NCBI GenBank assembly: GCA_002205965.3
Contig: NADL03000039.1
Coordinates: 248,001-312,000 of the forward strand
Origin: Kappaphycus alvarezii
Lineage: Eukaryota; Rhodophyta; Florideophyceae; Gigartinales; Solieriaceae
Length of the DNA stretch: 64,000 bases
Direction: 5' to 3'
The notes beneath the pieces are model-generated. The model saw only the letters and a program-made list of their open reading frames with translations, had not been told where the DNA came from and ran no database searches. Positions 1-9,369 of the stretch are shown here, piece after piece. The number at the start of each line of letters is the position of its first letter. The first letter of the stretch is position 1. Both the position numbers and the translations under genes were made by a program.

Positions 1-640
1 AGTCTTAAGGCCCGGAGATGGGGTGCAGTACACCCAATCTTTCGGGCCGGAAGCCCATGGAGGCACGGAAGGCCTGCCGTCTATTATCGCCCACATCGAT
101 CTCCTCTTGCACCCGCTCGTGGATGGCGTCCGATAGTGTCTTCTGTGATGGTGTTTTGTTTGAGCGGAGGGCACTAAAGGGGGTAGTCCCGGATTGGGAG
201 CAAGAGAGGGACCAAATCTGGTGCGCCTCGATGATGTCTCGGAACGTTAAGAGATCCGTAATTGCCGCTGGGAGGAGGGCTGCACACAGCCTGTTGGACG
301 CTGCGCTGGAGGCGAGGAAGGCTGCAGCTGCAATTGACTTCGCCGAAGTGAGTCCAATTCCCAGTGATGGCTTCTTGGCGGTGATCGGTTTCATGGGCAA
401 CTGCAGTTCTCGAAATATGTCGGGGTCGAGGACGCCCCCAGCCAGTGTGCGCACACAGTTCCCCATCATTGCATCGAATATTGCAGCGCCTTCCGCAGTG
501 CAAGCTGGTGGCACCACCCGTAACAGGTATCCGAGCTTACAGACCCCGAAACAGTTGCGCAGGAGCTGGAACGCGATATGCGTGTTCCCCAAGGCGGTGA
601 TAGTGTCGAGGAACGGCTTCAGGGACTTCACATGGCCACA
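1..640 (-). mobile_element. LINE family A fragment: RT thumb to linker, runs off the window
   Basis: The minus strand holds an open frame of 208 codons (631 to 5) from a non-LTR retrotransposon polyprotein. It covers the segment after the reverse-transcriptase palm: the motifs FQLLRNCFGVCK, LLRVVPPACT and LGIGLTSAKSIAAAAFLASS recur almost word for word in the family A copy at 59932-60582 (-). The linker KTPSQKTLSDAIHERVQEE and the start of the RAFRASMGF segment follow. The copy is 5'-truncated near 640, as target-primed reverse transcription usually leaves, and continues left beyond the window. The overlapping 240-codon plus-strand frame is its antisense shadow. The frame is open, so this copy is fairly young, but its catalytic part is absent here. 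Confidence 0.85.
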
Positions 641-689
641 CCATACTGTACTGTGTTACACTTTAATGATAATGTTATCACAACAACAT

Positions 690-985
690 TACCTGATGGA
701 ACATCCTGGGACACAGGTACTCCCATCTTTCAAATATTAAAAAGAACCCAACCCCTTCCTCTTTTTAATTGAAGACTGAACTTTGCTGTACATGCTTATA
801 ACTTCTGAGAAATTCCTCCTTGGCTTTACAGCGGGGAGGCGTTTAGGTAGTTTACTTTGTCGTCGTAGGCACACGAGCGACAATAGCTATTATCCTGAAC
901 ACGTCTGGCATACACCGGGGGATAGCCGAACCGCACTTTTCAAAAATTAAAGAACAAGTCGATTCCTTTTAAACTTTGTCGTCTG
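690..985 (+). mobile_element. LINE family A 3' tails (two kinds)
   Basis: Two short non-coding pieces resemble 3' UTRs of family A LINEs. The first (about 690-770) has the TTTCAAATATTAAA motif followed by an AACCCAACCCC run, as at 57830 and 58370. The second (about 875-985) carries the block GGGGGATAGCCGAACCGCA followed by a TCAAAAATTAAAGAAC motif, as at 28375-28460, 31650-31735 and 58205-58300. At 28265-28460 this second tail directly follows a family A coding end, which ties it to that family. The first piece is the weaker match. Confidence 0.55.
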
Positions 986-990
986 ACACT

Positions 991-1227
991 TTTAGCCAAA
1001 ACATCTGTCACGATAAACGAACCCCTCTTTTCCCATTCTAGCTGGGGAATCTAAACTTCATAACCCTCCTGATGTGAGCGCCTGGCATTCTCTTCCAGGA
1101 AATAGCCAACAGATGACAAAGAAAATCCGAACTTCATCGACTTTCTGGTAGACTGTTGCTGGTGCTAGCATTCGGCAGCAATGATTTGCACATTGCTTCG
1201 ACCATCGGTACATGTGTTTAATATGAC
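991..1227. other. Unassigned spacer
   Basis: No convincing coding frame and no recognised element in this stretch. The 82-codon minus-strand frame covering it lacks any motif I know and overlaps the neighbouring repeat. Confidence 0.4.
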
Positions 1228-1306
1228 ATTCAGATTTACAACTCCAAATGGGTTCCAGCCAATCCATATATCTCAATAAAGAAACCTCCCTTTTTTCCCA
1301 CTTCAT
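1228..1306 (+). repeat. Dispersed repeat end with AATAAA, paired with 32655-32715
   Basis: About 75 bp match 32655-32715: both have CAGATT, GCAACTCCA or ACAACTCCA, then GGTTCCAGCCAATC or AGTTCCAGCCAATC, then CATCTCAATAAAG or the like, and finally a pyrimidine-rich run. The shared AATAAAG just before the end suggests the polyadenylated 3' end of one element or gene family. At 32540-32625 the second copy is preceded by a transposase-like peptide. Confidence 0.6.
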
Positions 1307-1550
1307 ATGTTACCAGTTATGGACATAGCTGATTACATTTTCGTGTCCTTTCTTCTCGAGTCAATATCGGAGAAAAAAATTGAGCGAAGCAACTACGTAC
1401 GACATTCGTACTTAACGTACGTTGTTGCCGCTGGTATTTTCAGAAGGGGACGCTAGTGTTTACAGAAGGGGACATGTAAAAGCAGTACTATGCTGTCCAG
1501 TAACATGTCATACTAGAAAAAAGAGAGCACGTTTCAACCTCGAGTCAATC

Positions 1551-1580
1551 ACATGTACAGTACAGTACAGTATGTATACT
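1551..1580. repeat. TACAG tandem repeat
   Basis: ACAGT/TACAG is repeated about three times in a short palindrome-like run, then TATGTATAC. It is one of many clusters of the TACAGTAC motif in this window (see findings). Confidence 0.7.
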
Positions 1581-1745
1581 CATCTTTACTTCATGATATA
1601 AAAAGGCATACAATGCCAAGCTGACAGTGCACATGAGGCTTTTTGACCTATCTGGCGAGAGTTGCCGATGCAGGGCTTGGTTGGATAGTGCCAGTTTTTG
1701 GAATATACCTTGCCGCGATCATCACGAGGGTGTTTATCCATTGTG

Positions 1746-2060
1746 TTTCCAAAGTGTACTCTGACTGACCAATTATTTAGTTAGGACCTAAGTTGGTGGA
1801 CCACGTAGGCCACTTGCAGTGGGGCGCGGAATATGATGGCCATAGCCACCGCCGACAACAAGATACTGCGGAGATGCTGATAGATTCTTGTGCAAACAAT
1901 GGCGTCTGACGTGTGGTTTTTTTCGCGATCCGCGGGAAACAGTTCCCAGAAACAAGGCGTTGGTCGCGGATGTGGCATGGAGCGAATCGACAGCGATACA
2001 TGAGTAAACACCGGTTGAACCACCAAACGTTCGGCGTTGTGCTCGTGTTGGCGTGATTGG
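1746..2060 (-). mobile_element. LINE family B 3' fragment
   Basis: Read on the minus strand this matches the C-terminal end of family B at 47560-47760 (-) and 40420-40720 (+). The ALFL motif, the preceding DSL and the closing GCCCCACTGCA region align, followed by the shared 3' end with the AGTGTAC-type sequence. Only about the last 100 codons and the short 3' UTR remain. The frame is interrupted and the copy is more diverged than the other two, so it is an old 5'-truncated insertion. Three overlapping minus frames of 74-105 codons are pieces of it or shadows. Confidence 0.65.
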
Positions 2061-2074
2061 CATTTCACAACATG

Positions 2075-2295
2075 GGGGAAAGTCTGGATGTTTTACACTT
2101 GGCACATATATTCGATCTATCCTAGAGTACTCTGAACAACCACAATCGACTCAAAGGGGCATTCCGACACAGGGAAAGGTTTGGGTGTTTTACTCTGGAA
2201 GATATATCTGATCTACAGTAGTGAGGGGAGAACTATGCTTCCTAAAAGGCCAAGTTAAGGCCAACCATCAAGCAAGCCGCATTGGACATGTGCAA
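2075..2295 (-). mobile_element. LINE family A 3' end with a nested 43-bp copy
   Basis: From right to left the minus strand gives the last family A codons (CATGTCCAATGCGGC, encoding MSNAAC), a stop and the type-1 3' UTR (GTCGATTGTGGTTG ... AGGATAGATCGAATATA). The UTR is split at 2172-2214 by a second, much shorter copy of its own terminal segment, bounded by ACA on both sides. See the separate entry for that insertion. Confidence 0.75.
2172..2214 (-). mobile_element. 43-bp LINE family A micro-insertion
   Basis: On the minus strand this 43-bp stretch is the terminal part of the family A 3' UTR (GATATATCTTCCAGAGTAAA ... CACCCAAACCTTTCCC). It interrupts an otherwise continuous 3' UTR of another copy between the segments matching ACTGT and GTGTCGG. 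ACA occurs on both sides (2169-2171 and 2215-2217). It ends at the same base as the insertions at 35905-35939 and 47904-47953. Confidence 0.65.
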
Positions 2296-2635
2296 TACCG
2301 TTTCAAGCTTGCAGATTAGTCTCAGTCCAAGTCTTTGGTCTGAAGGTAGTTCACGTCAAGAATCCTCGACTTCAACCCAGTCACCAAAGCACGTAGAAAT
2401 ACAAACTACGAACATTGTTGAGTTGGGAGTGAGGAGGACGGCCGCCTGCAATGTATTACGAAAAAGTTTTCAAGAGGACTTCATTTAAATAGAAGCATTG
2501 CGCTCGGAAGTGTCATCTCGCGCGAGACAGGTTGGGAAGACTTTTCTGATCTGAAAATGAAAATCTATCTGCAGGTGGGATATGTTTTCAACCTCCGTGT
2601 AGTAGCGTATGGCACGTTGTACTGTACAGGGGGGG

Positions 2636-3240
2636 GGAAAATTTGGCGTGTTTTTAATCTGAAAAATATGGTCAGCTTAAGCCATATGTCTACCACAGTA
2701 AATTAACCCCCCATTTTCCCCTGTTCCCTGAGCGATGTCATGATGTGGGTAAAGGCTTACAATGTAAAGGATTGGCGGGAAGCCGTTAAAACGATAGAAA
2801 ACTGGCTGGAGGCCGGCCAACAGGCACGCCGCATTGGACATCGCTGACGCTGCGGCATGACGCTGTGTTAAGACTTGTTTGACCTTTGCGCAGGTCTCTC
2901 TTGCCGTCGTAGCGACTTTGCGTGCGATGTCGGTTAACAACGCGTGGGCTTCCGGGTGCCATCCCCCGAGGGTAGAGATAGGGACGGGCACCAGCCTACT
3001 CCTGGCAGAAGACGCGATAAAGGACTCGTATCTTCTGTGTTTCGCCGTTCTTGCCGCGTTAAGCGAGGTGAGTGGGTTGAATGTCCTTACTCTCCTGTTC
3101 GAGGGCGCTAAGGGGTTGACGAAGGTGACATCGAAGAAGTCTGTTCCGCCAGTTCGTCCCATTGCGCGAATATCGGGTCTTGTGCGGTGGACCCGCTCTC
3201 ACGGCTCGATGACTGGATGTCGCGCAGCTTTCCGAGATGT
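2636..3240 (-). mobile_element. LINE family A 3' portion: endonuclease segment, coding end and 3' UTR
   Basis: The minus-strand frame 3162-2677 (161 codons) and the bases just upstream encode the end of a LINE polyprotein. They begin with HRTRPDIRAMG and continue with GGTDFFDVTFVNPLAP, the RPD ... D pattern of a PD-(D/E)XK-like restriction-like endonuclease. Then come FNPLTSLNAA, LVPVPISTLGGWHPEA and RHAAASAMSNAACLLAGL. In most copies a stop follows the GLQPVF or GLKVAF motif; here the frame reads on into the UTR. The tail ends in a TTAACCCCCC and TCTGATTAAAAACACG-type segment. The upstream reverse transcriptase is missing (5' truncation). The long plus-strand frame 2879-3358 is antisense. 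Confidence 0.85.
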
Positions 3241-3274
3241 ACGGTGTACAGTATTTCTGTTGAAATCCCTAGTA

Positions 3275-3345
3275 GCTAGTTTGACAAATTTAAGTATACC
3301 AACCCATTCAAGTAAACCCAATTTAACCCAACACACTGTCACTCG
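3275..3345 (+). repeat. CCCATTCAAGTAAACCC repeat, copy 1
   Basis: The run AAGTATACCAACCCATTCAA, followed by GTAAACCCAATTTAACCCAA, also occurs at 57040-57085 and 62310-62355. The last two share a further 60 bp upstream; this copy shares only the terminal part. Looser relatives end the repeats at 27585-27640 and 28965-29015. This looks like the 3' end of a dispersed element of unknown class. Confidence 0.7.
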
Positions 3346-3446
3346 CAGACACGTTTGACAGGGAAGACATGACCTTTTCTTCTGATGCAGTATGAGGAGA
3401 CATTACGGTCCCTGCCGGACCTAGTTGGGCTCAACAGCGCTGAATT

Positions 3447-3700
3447 GTCGTAGTAAATCTTTACGAGTTGTACAGTATGGCACAGACACGTGCGGGGGGT
3501 ATTCAGAAATTGGGCTAGATTTGCACTTGTCGATAATAACGGCAGAGTAACGTTGCACGAATGCTGACGTTGTTGTTCGGAGTGCGCGAAACTCCGTGAC
3601 GGCAGACTCGGCGGTGCAATTTACAATCTCCTGGAGGAACTGGAGGCCGGAAATGTCGATCTGACCGTAAACATCAATTGTAGTAGCTCTGATACGATAC
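3447..3700 (-). mobile_element. LINE family D, diverged 3' fragment
   Basis: The 96-codon minus frame 3711-3421 carries the D-family pattern IDISGLQFLQEI (compare VGIDIYGALGDDGKAFF at 61260-61310) and the closing segment with the TTTACGAGTTGTACAGTATGG-type 3' UTR, also seen at 17716-17740. It is a 5'-truncated and diverged copy with no tail beyond the AAGATCTACCAC-like terminus. Confidence 0.6.
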
Positions 3701-3719
3701 CTGATACCCAATTGTGCCC

Positions 3720-4290
3720 AGTTGATTCCTATTCACAGTTCAAGTAATTCATATTCCCTTCGTTTTTGGTTGTCATGACCGCAAACAGTGTGCTGTTAAA
3801 AGCCTAACACGTAACCAAAAATGTTTACAACACAGCTCAACACTTCGCCATTACTCCTACCGTATAGTACTGTACATTGTTGCATGGTTTGCACAAAATC
3901 GAATTGAGTATTGTCAGAAACCTCATGGAAAAAGGGGGTGCAGCATAGTACAGTGGATGTACGTTTATTGCCAGACCTCGGAGAGCTACATACCAGGGGA
4001 GTTTCGGAAAAAGGAACACTTCACCATAAACGTGTACCCCCGATATTGGCTGAGCGGTGTACCGAGCTTCAAATAGACAAAGCATAGCCGCCCTTTTAAA
4101 ACATGTTTTGCGCGTCTTTGCTTTTTGAACGCGTGAAGGTACTTAAGTACAGGTATACACTCTAGAAACCAAACAGGAATGCAGTTGCTTCACTCCGTAG
4201 TGGCATTACCAGTGCCCCTCGGAAAGCGCACCAGCTGCAACTCATCATCACCGTAACCTTCAGTTTTTCAAGTAGCAATTTCACACCATC
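3720..4290. other. Spacer upstream of the cysteine-rich gene
   Basis: No supported gene. A promoter for the gene starting at 4291 would lie here, but I see no clear TATA box within 60 bp of the ATG. The same interval upstream of the second copy (31434-31560) shows no obvious similarity, so the duplicated block seems to begin at or near the start codon. Confidence 0.4.
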
Positions 4291-5407
4291 ATGTATCGTA
4301 CCGCAAGTGTCACATTCCTTTTTCTCACCCTTCTTCCATACTTTGCACTTTCTCAATCCTCAGATGATGCCTACGAGACCCTCTACCGTGATGGCCTTCC
4401 AATCGTTCGCTCTCAAGAGTTTGGCATGTTAAATGGCCCCGATTCGGAGATATTTGAATTCCCTCTATTCTGTTTGCAATGCGAGGGTGATGATTGTATA
4501 CACAATTATGTTGAAGGCATCAGCATGAATGGCCTATCGATATCTTCTAGACTCCGTGATCAAAAGCTCTCAACAGACAACGCTCTAATTCGACAATCAA
4601 AAACTCGCTTGCCACTCTAGAAAACAACAGCTCCATGGTTTCTCTCTCAACTGAAACCCAGCGCTTTGTGTCTCCTTGGATCGGAAGAGATACCCGCAGA
4701 AGAGCTATATGCACGGACGGCACAATCGCAGAACAACTTAGTTACAGGACTGGATACTACAGATTGGGCTGTAAAAGACTCGCTCCATACCTGAGAGCGG
4801 ACCCTGGAGATACGCGAGAGAAAATCGTGACAGAAATCCACCGACTTAGCAGGTTTGCAACCTTGCGACAGACGGACACGAGTTTTCAGAAGCGAGAGGC
4901 AGTGTGCGATAATGGCTACTACATTTGGGGAATGGCATGTGTCGACAGCACTTGCGACTACTTTAACATCATATGCATTCGGGTTCTTATCCGAAGAAAT
5001 TTCCATGATGACGAGGAGCCAATGGAAGAGTCAGATACCAGAGTTTGTAACAGTCGCGTATGTTGCCCGCTCAGCTGCGAGTCATGCGGGGGGGCAGATT
5101 GTTCGGATCGGGATGGTGGTCGTAGAAACTGCTGTGAATCGGACATTCGATTATTTGGGCCGGTTTGTCAAGGTCCTAACGACGCGCCGTGTGTTCTCTC
5201 CCGGATGACCTCATTACCACATCCATTGATGATTCCCACCTGCACCATTGCAACGGAAGAGTGTGCTGCGCTGAAAGTTGCGAGCAATGTGGTGGATCTG
5301 AGTGCAGCTCTGATGATGGCGGCGCGGATAATTGTTGTACTACGAAAATATTGGATGCGGGGAGAGTTTGCGGAGGACCGGAAGATTTTCCATGCGTCAT
5401 GTCATAG
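4291..5407 (+). pseudogene. Secreted cysteine-rich protein with two paired-Cys modules, frameshifted (copy 1)
   Basis: ATG at 4291 opens a clean signal peptide (MYRTASVTFLFLTLLPYFALSQ, shown only as hydrophobic residues 4-20). Then come a CLQCEGDDC cluster, a middle region with ICTDG, REAVCDNGYYIW and CVDSTCDYF, and two C-terminal modules at 5043-5201 and 5243-5404. Each module has the pattern RVCC-x3-C-x2-CGG-x2-C-x5-GG-x3-CC-x3-I ... C ... PC. The gene appears intronless and about 370 codons long, with a stop at 5405-5407. The frame changes at least twice: around 4600-4635, and by a one-base loss near 5203 between the modules, where the second copy is in frame. The product would be a secreted or cell-surface disulphide-rich protein of unknown function. 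I recall similar double-cysteine modules from predicted secreted proteins of red algae, but could not search. It could still be a live gene if sequencing errors caused the shifts. Confidence 0.75.
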
Positions 5408-5519
5408 AATTATCTAGAGTGCTTGCGTCTTAACATTTAAAAACTTAGAAGCAATGCCTGCTGGCTGTTGCAGCTGTATTCTACTACACATTAAAGCCGT
5501 ATTATATCCAAGGGAAGAC

Positions 5520-5630
5520 TGCATGCTGAACCGAACTTTTCCACACTCTATAGCTCATTTTGGTTAATGCAAAACTTTAGGATAGACCGAATATACCTTC
5601 CAAGAGTAAAATACCCAAACATTTTCCCCA
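5520..5630 (+). mobile_element. LINE family A 3' tail
   Basis: AAAACTTTAGGATAGACCG followed by TTCCAAGAGTAAAATACCC and a CCAAACATTTTCCCC end is the type-1 family A 3' terminus. The coding end is absent. CATTT stands on both sides (about 5552 and 5629) and may be the target duplication, which would make this a severely truncated insertion of about 70 bp. Confidence 0.65.
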
Positions 5631-5639
5631 TTTAAAGTT

Positions 5640-6740
5640 CATTTTTGCAACTGAAAGAGTTATCGAAGTAGAGAGAGAAAGTGGGGAGTCTCAATGTGCA
5701 GAAATGCAAGTAAAGATCCGTAACTCGTTTGCCTTTTCTCTCACTGTTTCTCCTAAACTGAACTAAAGCAATAGTAAAAAAAATTAAAGAGGATATTGCT
5801 GCACTACTGCATCACTAGAGCAGGAAAGTGTAGAGCGGTTGAACTGTAAAAGATATTTTGGCTGTTATCAAAACGTCCTTATGCGAAGGGGAGCCTCATC
5901 AATGAAAGGCCGCAAAGTACGTCCACAGTGTCTATAATTACTAGAGTCTGTTACAATTTTACCAGAATTGCAGTCGACCATTGGTATGTGTGTGTTCCAC
6001 TCAGTACATAATACGCTTAACAAATTCCTACATTTGCAGCGTGACAGACTGAGAAAAGAGCCGAACCCGAAACTACTACAAGTATTGATTATCGTGGTTA
6101 GATTCATATTGCGAAGAGAATCCAAGCGTTTATTACTGTGACCATCAGGTGTACCAAGGGGTACGAATTTTAGGGCCAGGTGCTGATGTGTTACTTTCGA
6201 CGATATTGTCAATGCTCTGGAGAAATTGGTTCCATACGTCTAGTTGAGGCAGGAACAGCGAAATGTAGAGTGTATGGTGCATCTTGACCATCCGCCAATC
6301 TATCGGTGGGCCGCCAACAGAAAAAGAAATAACTAATTTACATTGTTGCAACAAGGCATAGGTTTCATGCCCATAGAGAGGCGAGTCATCGTTATTGGGA
6401 TTCTACGTTAATAGAAGATTCAAACGACGGAAAAAACTACCTCGTCATTCCCAACGATTCTGAGTGACTAGTTCTTGTCATCTTGTCGCTACAGAGCCCC
6501 ATGACTTGATTGCTACAATGTAATAGCAAGTTACAGGGCTACATTGACTGTGACAGAAGAGCTGCCTGATACCCAGTCAACTTGTATGGTGGTAATGAGC
6601 ATGTGCCTCAGAGGTTGCGGCAGGCGCTGATGGCGCGTGAAGCGCAGTAATTTGTAACACTCGAAATTGCCTCTTATCGACTACGTGCAACTGTGAGCAT
6701 TTCTGTTCCCTGCTTTTTTACTCAACGTTACTTTCACACT
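5640..6740. other. Spacer without supported gene
   Basis: Several short frames exist, but none has a motif, a good start or a counterpart elsewhere. Bases 6570-6640 (GATACCCAGTCAACTTGTATG and on) loosely resemble 17463-17540 and 24985-25062, hinting at an old shared repeat. Confidence 0.4.
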
Positions 6741-6754
6741 AAAAACATTTCAGT

Positions 6755-7037
6755 TCTTAAAACGAATCATAGCGTAAGCAAAGTCGTTCCCCTGTCGAGA
6801 ATGCTGATTTGAGACAGGAAAAAGAAAGAGCACTGTAGAAATTGCTTCCTTCGCTGCTCCCCGTCGCGGTTCCTCCCTCAACAGGAGCTTTGCGAATTCG
6901 TTACCCGTTTTGCGTTCAGTCTCGAATTGATGCAAGCGCGACAAGTTTCCACCCACCACCTGCATTCATAGTTAGTTTCTGAATTCCCTCCGCAAGCTTC
7001 TGTGCCATACTGCACAATTCGTTAAGATCTACCACAC
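6755..7037 (+). mobile_element. LINE family D 3' fragment
   Basis: The plus strand matches the family D end at 61300-61510: TTGCTTCCTTCGCTGCTCC, CGTCGCGGTTCCTCCC, CGTTACCCGTTTTGCGTT, CAAGCGCGACAAGTTTC and the terminal AAGATCTACCAC. The coding frame (LASFAASRRGSS ... VTRFAF) is recognisable but decayed. Only the last 70 or so codons and the short 3' UTR are present. The copy is older than those at 51606-51942 and 61022-61515. Confidence 0.75.
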
Positions 7038-7224
7038 TTTTCCACTTGCTTAAACTCTCAGTTGCTTCATGGCGGCCGTTGAAGACTCCTTCGCTGGTTC
7101 CTGCACTGGTTCCCGTTCTACCAATGTCACTCCAGAACCACACCACAAGGAGACCCCCCTCATCCATGCAACGATTTCAAACTGCTTCGCCACTCAACGC
7201 TATCCCGTCGACATGAAGCGCCCT

Positions 7225-7530
7225 AAATTTGTACCCAAAAAAATCTAGAAGAGGACCAAATTCGGATACAGATCGGAATTTGTAAAATATTTTTAAAGTA
7301 TCGGGGGGGGATGTGGGGTGATTTAATATTTGAAAGATATGGTCGGTTGTGGGCTGGAATATCCTACAGGGTGCCTACCTCCGAAATTATCCCAAAAGCC
7401 GGTTCAAGACATACAGTATCTGAATTTGCAAGATATTTTGATCTGAATGAGTGTGGCAAATTCATTGGTTGATGTTTTAATTTTAGACACTGTGTCATTA
7501 ATAGATGTCATTACACGTCCAAAGTCGTGA
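7225..7530 (+). repeat. Repeat shared with 18320-18475, split by a LINE A tail
   Basis: CTAGAAGAGGACCA, TTCGGATACAG and later ACAGTATCTGAATTTG, AAGATATTTT, GAATGAGTGTG and TAATAGATGTC occur in the same order at 18320-18475. Here the two halves are separated by about 110 bp (7288-7400), which on the minus strand form a family A type-2 tail (GGATATTCC, CAACCGACCATAT, TTTCAAATATTAAAT). The parent repeat is of unknown class. In both places it adjoins a family D LINE. Confidence 0.65.
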
Positions 7531-7633
7531 TATGTTTCGAAACATCTTCCTATTTAAAGTTCGAAATTGACGTCGTTGAGGAAAATCCTTGCCGTCAACT
7601 ACCTCATCGGGTCACCCCTTTTTTGCCCTCAAC

Positions 7634-8119
7634 ATGACCATCCTCGGCCCGTACCTCACCATCACCAAGTCATTCCGAGGCCGCCGCTCAATCAACGTGC
7701 TAGCCGTGATTGCCAAAGTGACAACGGATTATGAAGACTACTATAGAAGAATGGACCGGGACCGCGTTTGGGAGTGGGTCCGCTGGTACTGTTTCGGGAA
7801 GGCTGATGAGGTAGAGGTAGAGAGAGGTAGAGGAGGTAGAGGAAGAGGGTTTGAAGAGGAGGACTGCGTTGATCCATGGGAGCCACTAGTGTACAACGGT
7901 GGGGGAGCTGTGGTGGAGAAGAGAGGGGATACTGATGGAGTAATCGTTATCTCTGGCTCTTCTGACAAGAATGAAGAGGAAGTTGAAGAGGCGGACGAGG
8001 AATATGAGGGGGAGGAAGACATGGAAAGTGCTGGAATGGCAGGGAGGGGGATGGTAAGTATGGACCAGGTGGTCCCGACTCTGGAACCGGATGGTGGCAT
8101 CTCAGTGTTTAAATATTAA
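7634..8119 (+). CDS. Hypothetical acidic protein, 161 codons
   Basis: An ATG at 7634 begins a frame open to a TAA at 8117-8119. The frame is open further upstream to a non-ATG codon at 7589. The N-terminal 70 residues include MTILGPYLTITKSFRGRR and WEWVRWYCFGKADE, and look like folded sequence. After them come an RGRGGRGRG stretch (about residues 65-75) and an acidic tail rich in Glu (EEEVEEADEEYEGEED). No family is recognised. The base composition is GC-rich against AT-rich surroundings, which favours a real coding sequence, or a young one. No paralogue was found in the window. It could be a low-complexity chance ORF; the balanced first half argues against that. Confidence 0.4.
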   Translation: MTILGPYLTITKSFRGRRSINVLAVIAKVTTDYEDYYRRMDRDRVWEWVRWYCFGKADEVEVERGRGGRGRGFEEEDCVDPWEPLVYNGGGAVVEKRGDTDGVIVISGSSDKNEEEVEEADEEYEGEEDMESAGMAGRGMVSMDQVVPTLEPDGGISVFKY

Positions 8120-8309
8120 ACCCAGGAGGAAATAGAGAGTTATAAGCCATTCGCGGATGTTTATGGGGACTGGTTGGTTGCAAAATGGATATTTGTGGGT
8201 AATTGATTGGCTTTGACTTAGAGGATCAAGATAATAAGGAAGAAATTTAGATATTTATCCGATAGTATCTGGTGTTAGTTTTTCTCGTTCATGCGATTCC
8301 ATATGATTC

Positions 8310-8640
8310 ATTTTAGGGTTCTTAGTTTGTTTATTTGAGACTTTAGGGTTAGCAAAAAAGTCTTCATAAGCTGAATAAACTGTTTCCTCTTGTGGAGGTC
8401 AAGAAGTTGGCAAACAACTTCAAGTCAAGTCCCGAGTAGTAGAAAGCTGAAAATCAACTTCAGGCCCAAGGACCATTTTTCTTACGCTGGTCACAGATTA
8501 TTAATAATTGATTCTGCCCTTTTTATACTTACTTATAGCCCTTTCAACTGTCGTCCTTACTTAATCCCTTTTGTTCGCTAAAAAATACCACGTTAGCAGT
8601 TTTGTCGCTTGCAACCCCTCCTTATTGGGGTATTTGGTTC
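8310..8640 (-). repeat. Family X repeat, copy 1 (coding-like on minus)
   Basis: GTTAGCAAAAAAGTCT, GCTGAATAAACTGTT, CCGAGTAG, CGTCCTTACT, TTTTGTCG and TTGCAACCCCTCC match 10220-10560 in order over about 300 bp, and the start matches 18640-18905. On the minus strand all three read as peptide (here GLQATKLLTWYFL; at 10520 EVLQSTKVLLKYFY). That suggests a decayed coding family on the minus strand, but no domain is recognised. Confidence 0.55.
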
Positions 8641-9094
8641 TTATTATCTCTTTCTCCGACCATTAACTCCTATCGAACTCTAAAGGGGAAAGGTTTGGGG
8701 GTTTTCCGACTCCAAAAGCTTTACACCGCCCTAACTTCTTTCACGACATATTATCTACTTAGTCGCTTAGCCTTTAGGGTCAACCCCCAATGTTATGGCC
8801 CACGTCAGCCCCTTTTTAGGTTTCATTTCTTCAATAAACGCTCAAAATTCCACCACGTAGACATTTTATCTTAGTTTAAAAAAACTTTATACACGTATTT
8901 ACGCTGGAAGGGGATCGCAGATGTTTTTCATTGTCGAAGACTAATGGTGGGGTAGGTGTTGCTCAGCTAGAGATTACGCAGACATGGCTTACTTTGCGTA
9001 GCGACTGCTTTACCCGGAAATCGGAGATTCTCTGGATCCAACTTTCTGTAACATTAAGATTCGCCCAAGGGTCCCTCGAGCAGACAACTGGCGC

Positions 9095-9165
9095 TATTCT
9101 GTTGGTTTGGAAACCTTAGGGTAGATTGAATATATATTCCAAAAGTAAAATAGTGAAAGCATTAC
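9095..9165 (+). mobile_element. Degenerate LINE family A tail
   Basis: TTGGTTTGGAAACCTTAGGG, then TAGATTGAATATATATTCC and AAAAGTAAAATAG fit the type-1 terminal segment of family A with several changes. No coding end is attached. Confidence 0.5.
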
Positions 9166-9369
9166 TCCTTATTCTGGACGAAAATCGCCGAGTGAAGAGC
9201 GAAGGGTTTTTACCGCACTTCAGCAATCGAAACATATGCACTTAAGGCCATGCCACTTGCAATATTGTTGGTGAAGTCCCGAGTTGTCAAATGCCACCCC
9301 CAACGGGGAGAATGGAAGGGCAATAAAGCGATGATAAGTATCTTGGAACGTATCAATTCGACAAAGTAA

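Noticed and set aside
18-740. 240-codon plus-strand ORF at the window start
   Set aside because: It is the antisense of the LINE family A frame on the minus strand, which has motif matches in several other copies.
1551-1580. CRISPR-like short repeats
   Set aside because: Only contiguous TACAG units with no spacers; no array of regular repeats was found anywhere in the window.
3295-3340. AACCC-rich runs as telomere repeats
   Set aside because: The AACCC units are irregular and belong to a longer dispersed repeat found at three or more internal sites.
2879-3358. 159-codon plus-strand ORF
   Set aside because: Antisense of the LINE family A endonuclease segment.
5868-6212. 114-codon minus-strand ORF
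   Set aside because: No motif, unusual composition, no counterpart, and no ATG-supported context.
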